NCBI GenBank assembly: GCA_902584445.1
Contig: CACHZY010000004.1
Span: forward strand, 39,501-103,500
Length of the DNA stretch: 64,000 nt
Source of the DNA: an uncultured Bacteroidota bacterium
Lineage (GTDB): Bacteria > Bacteroidota > Bacteroidia > Flavobacteriales > Flavobacteriaceae
Direction: 5' to 3'
The position numbers and the translations under genes were made by a program. Shown piece by piece: positions 63,505 to 64,000 of the stretch. Under the pieces are notes generated by a model. The model searched no databases and was not told the DNA's origin. It saw nothing but the letters and a program-made list of their open reading frames with translations. Within the stretch, counting starts at the first letter, position 1. Every line of letters begins with the position of its first letter.

Positions 63505-64000
63505 AGTTTCGATTTCAGGAAGTATAAAAGCATCTAAAACACTTTCCTGCTTCATAAGTAATTCAACTTCTTTCCACTTTCTTGGAGCACCTTCTGAAAG
63601 GTTAACGGGGCCATTTTCGGTGATAAGAATATCATCTTCTATTCGAATGCCAATATTCCACCATTTTGGATCACAGGGGCTTCCCGCGGGAATATATATT
63701 CCTGGTTCTATTGTAATGACCATGTCAGCTGCTAAATCAACATAGTTCCCAGGGTCGTGAACATCCAATCCAATGTGATGCGATAGTCCATGAGGATAAT
63801 AACTACGAGCATCAGAAAGATCATCAATTATACCCAAACGAATCAATCCTGACGAAACAATTTCATATGACAACTTATATAGTGAATCAAAACTAATCCC
63901 TACTTGAGAAGCCTGAATTGCTTTTTCCTGTGCCTCGTAAACAATTTCGTAAAGTTCTCGCTGAGCTTGACTGTATATACCATTTGCTGGGATGGTACGT
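63493..64000 (-). CDS. Aminopeptidase P (Xaa-Pro aminopeptidase), 5' end cut by window
   Basis: The M24 metallopeptidase's C-terminal 168 residues are present; the frame runs off the window edge. The first residues in the window are RTIPANGIYSQAQRELYEIV, typical of aminopeptidase P. Metal and catalytic residues visible are His in HGLSHHIGLDVHD, Glu in ITIEPGIY and Glu in GIRIEDD. It removes N-terminal residues from X-Pro peptides in the cytoplasm. A TTG at 63873 is not the true start. Confidence 0.95.
   Translation of the reverse strand, partial: RTIPANGIYSQAQRELYEIVYEAQEKAIQASQVGISFDSLYKLSYEIVSSGLIRLGIIDDLSDARSYYPHGLSHHIGLDVHDPGNYVDLAADMVITIEPGIYIPAGSPCDPKWWNIGIRIEDDILITENGPVNLSEGAPRKWKEVELLMKQESVLDAFILPEIETLIK

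Overview
The window looks like a chromosome segment of a marine Bacteroidota, most likely Flavobacteriia-like. Supporting signs are the AT-rich DNA, start codons preceded by A-rich stretches rather than Shine-Dalgarno sequences, a fused thrA followed by thrB and thrC, Bacteroidota-typical families (DUF6607, DUF6686, 7TMR-HD, a DPP IV-type S9 peptidase), and many sulfatases. I cannot place it more finely from sequence alone.

Layout. 1-4006: the end of a sulfatase gene, an exported Gfo/Idh oxidoreductase, a GHMP sugar kinase and a sugar nucleotidyltransferase, in one tight operon. 4176-7538: the conserved trio of circularly permuted ATP-grasp, alpha-E and transglutaminase-like proteins. 7608-11546: a Bax inhibitor-1 homologue, a permease, a zinc alcohol dehydrogenase, the remnant of an aldehyde dehydrogenase and a thioesterase. 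11633-20827: a signalling block with an RsbW-like kinase, a STAS protein and a GAF-PAS class III nucleotide cyclase on the plus strand. They converge on a minus-strand operon with a lipoprotein, a PycTM/DUF5706-like membrane protein, a TPR lipoprotein and a large beta-propeller/PP2C phosphatase.

20906-47267: secreted proteins and sulfated-glycan degradation. This stretch has an esterase, four more sulfatases, a Tat-exported lyase-like protein, a GH32-like protein and a clan-D-like TIM-barrel hydrolase. It also has three consecutive Tat-exported enzymes (Gfo/Idh, xylose-isomerase-like, enolase superfamily) and two exported ADP-ribosylglycohydrolase-fold proteins, one of clearly different base composition. 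No SusC/SusD pair is present. 47396-64000: mostly housekeeping genes: a DUF418 membrane protein flanked by short direct repeats, tRNA-Ser(GCU), a 7TMR-HD phosphohydrolase, an NlpC/P60 hydrolase, a TPR protein, gyrA, clpC, thrABC preceded by a Thr-rich leader ORF, and an aminopeptidase P cut by the window end.

Most interesting points. (1) A partner-switching module, a class III cyclase and a PycTM-like effector lie within 9 kb, which could form a cyclic-nucleotide signalling or defence circuit not described in this form. (2) Tat-exported oxidoreductase, isomerase and enolase genes form a block consistent with extracytoplasmic oxidative glycan cleavage. (3) Exported ADP-ribosylglycohydrolase-fold proteins sit among sulfatases. 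(4) An aldehyde dehydrogenase has been reduced to its two ends.
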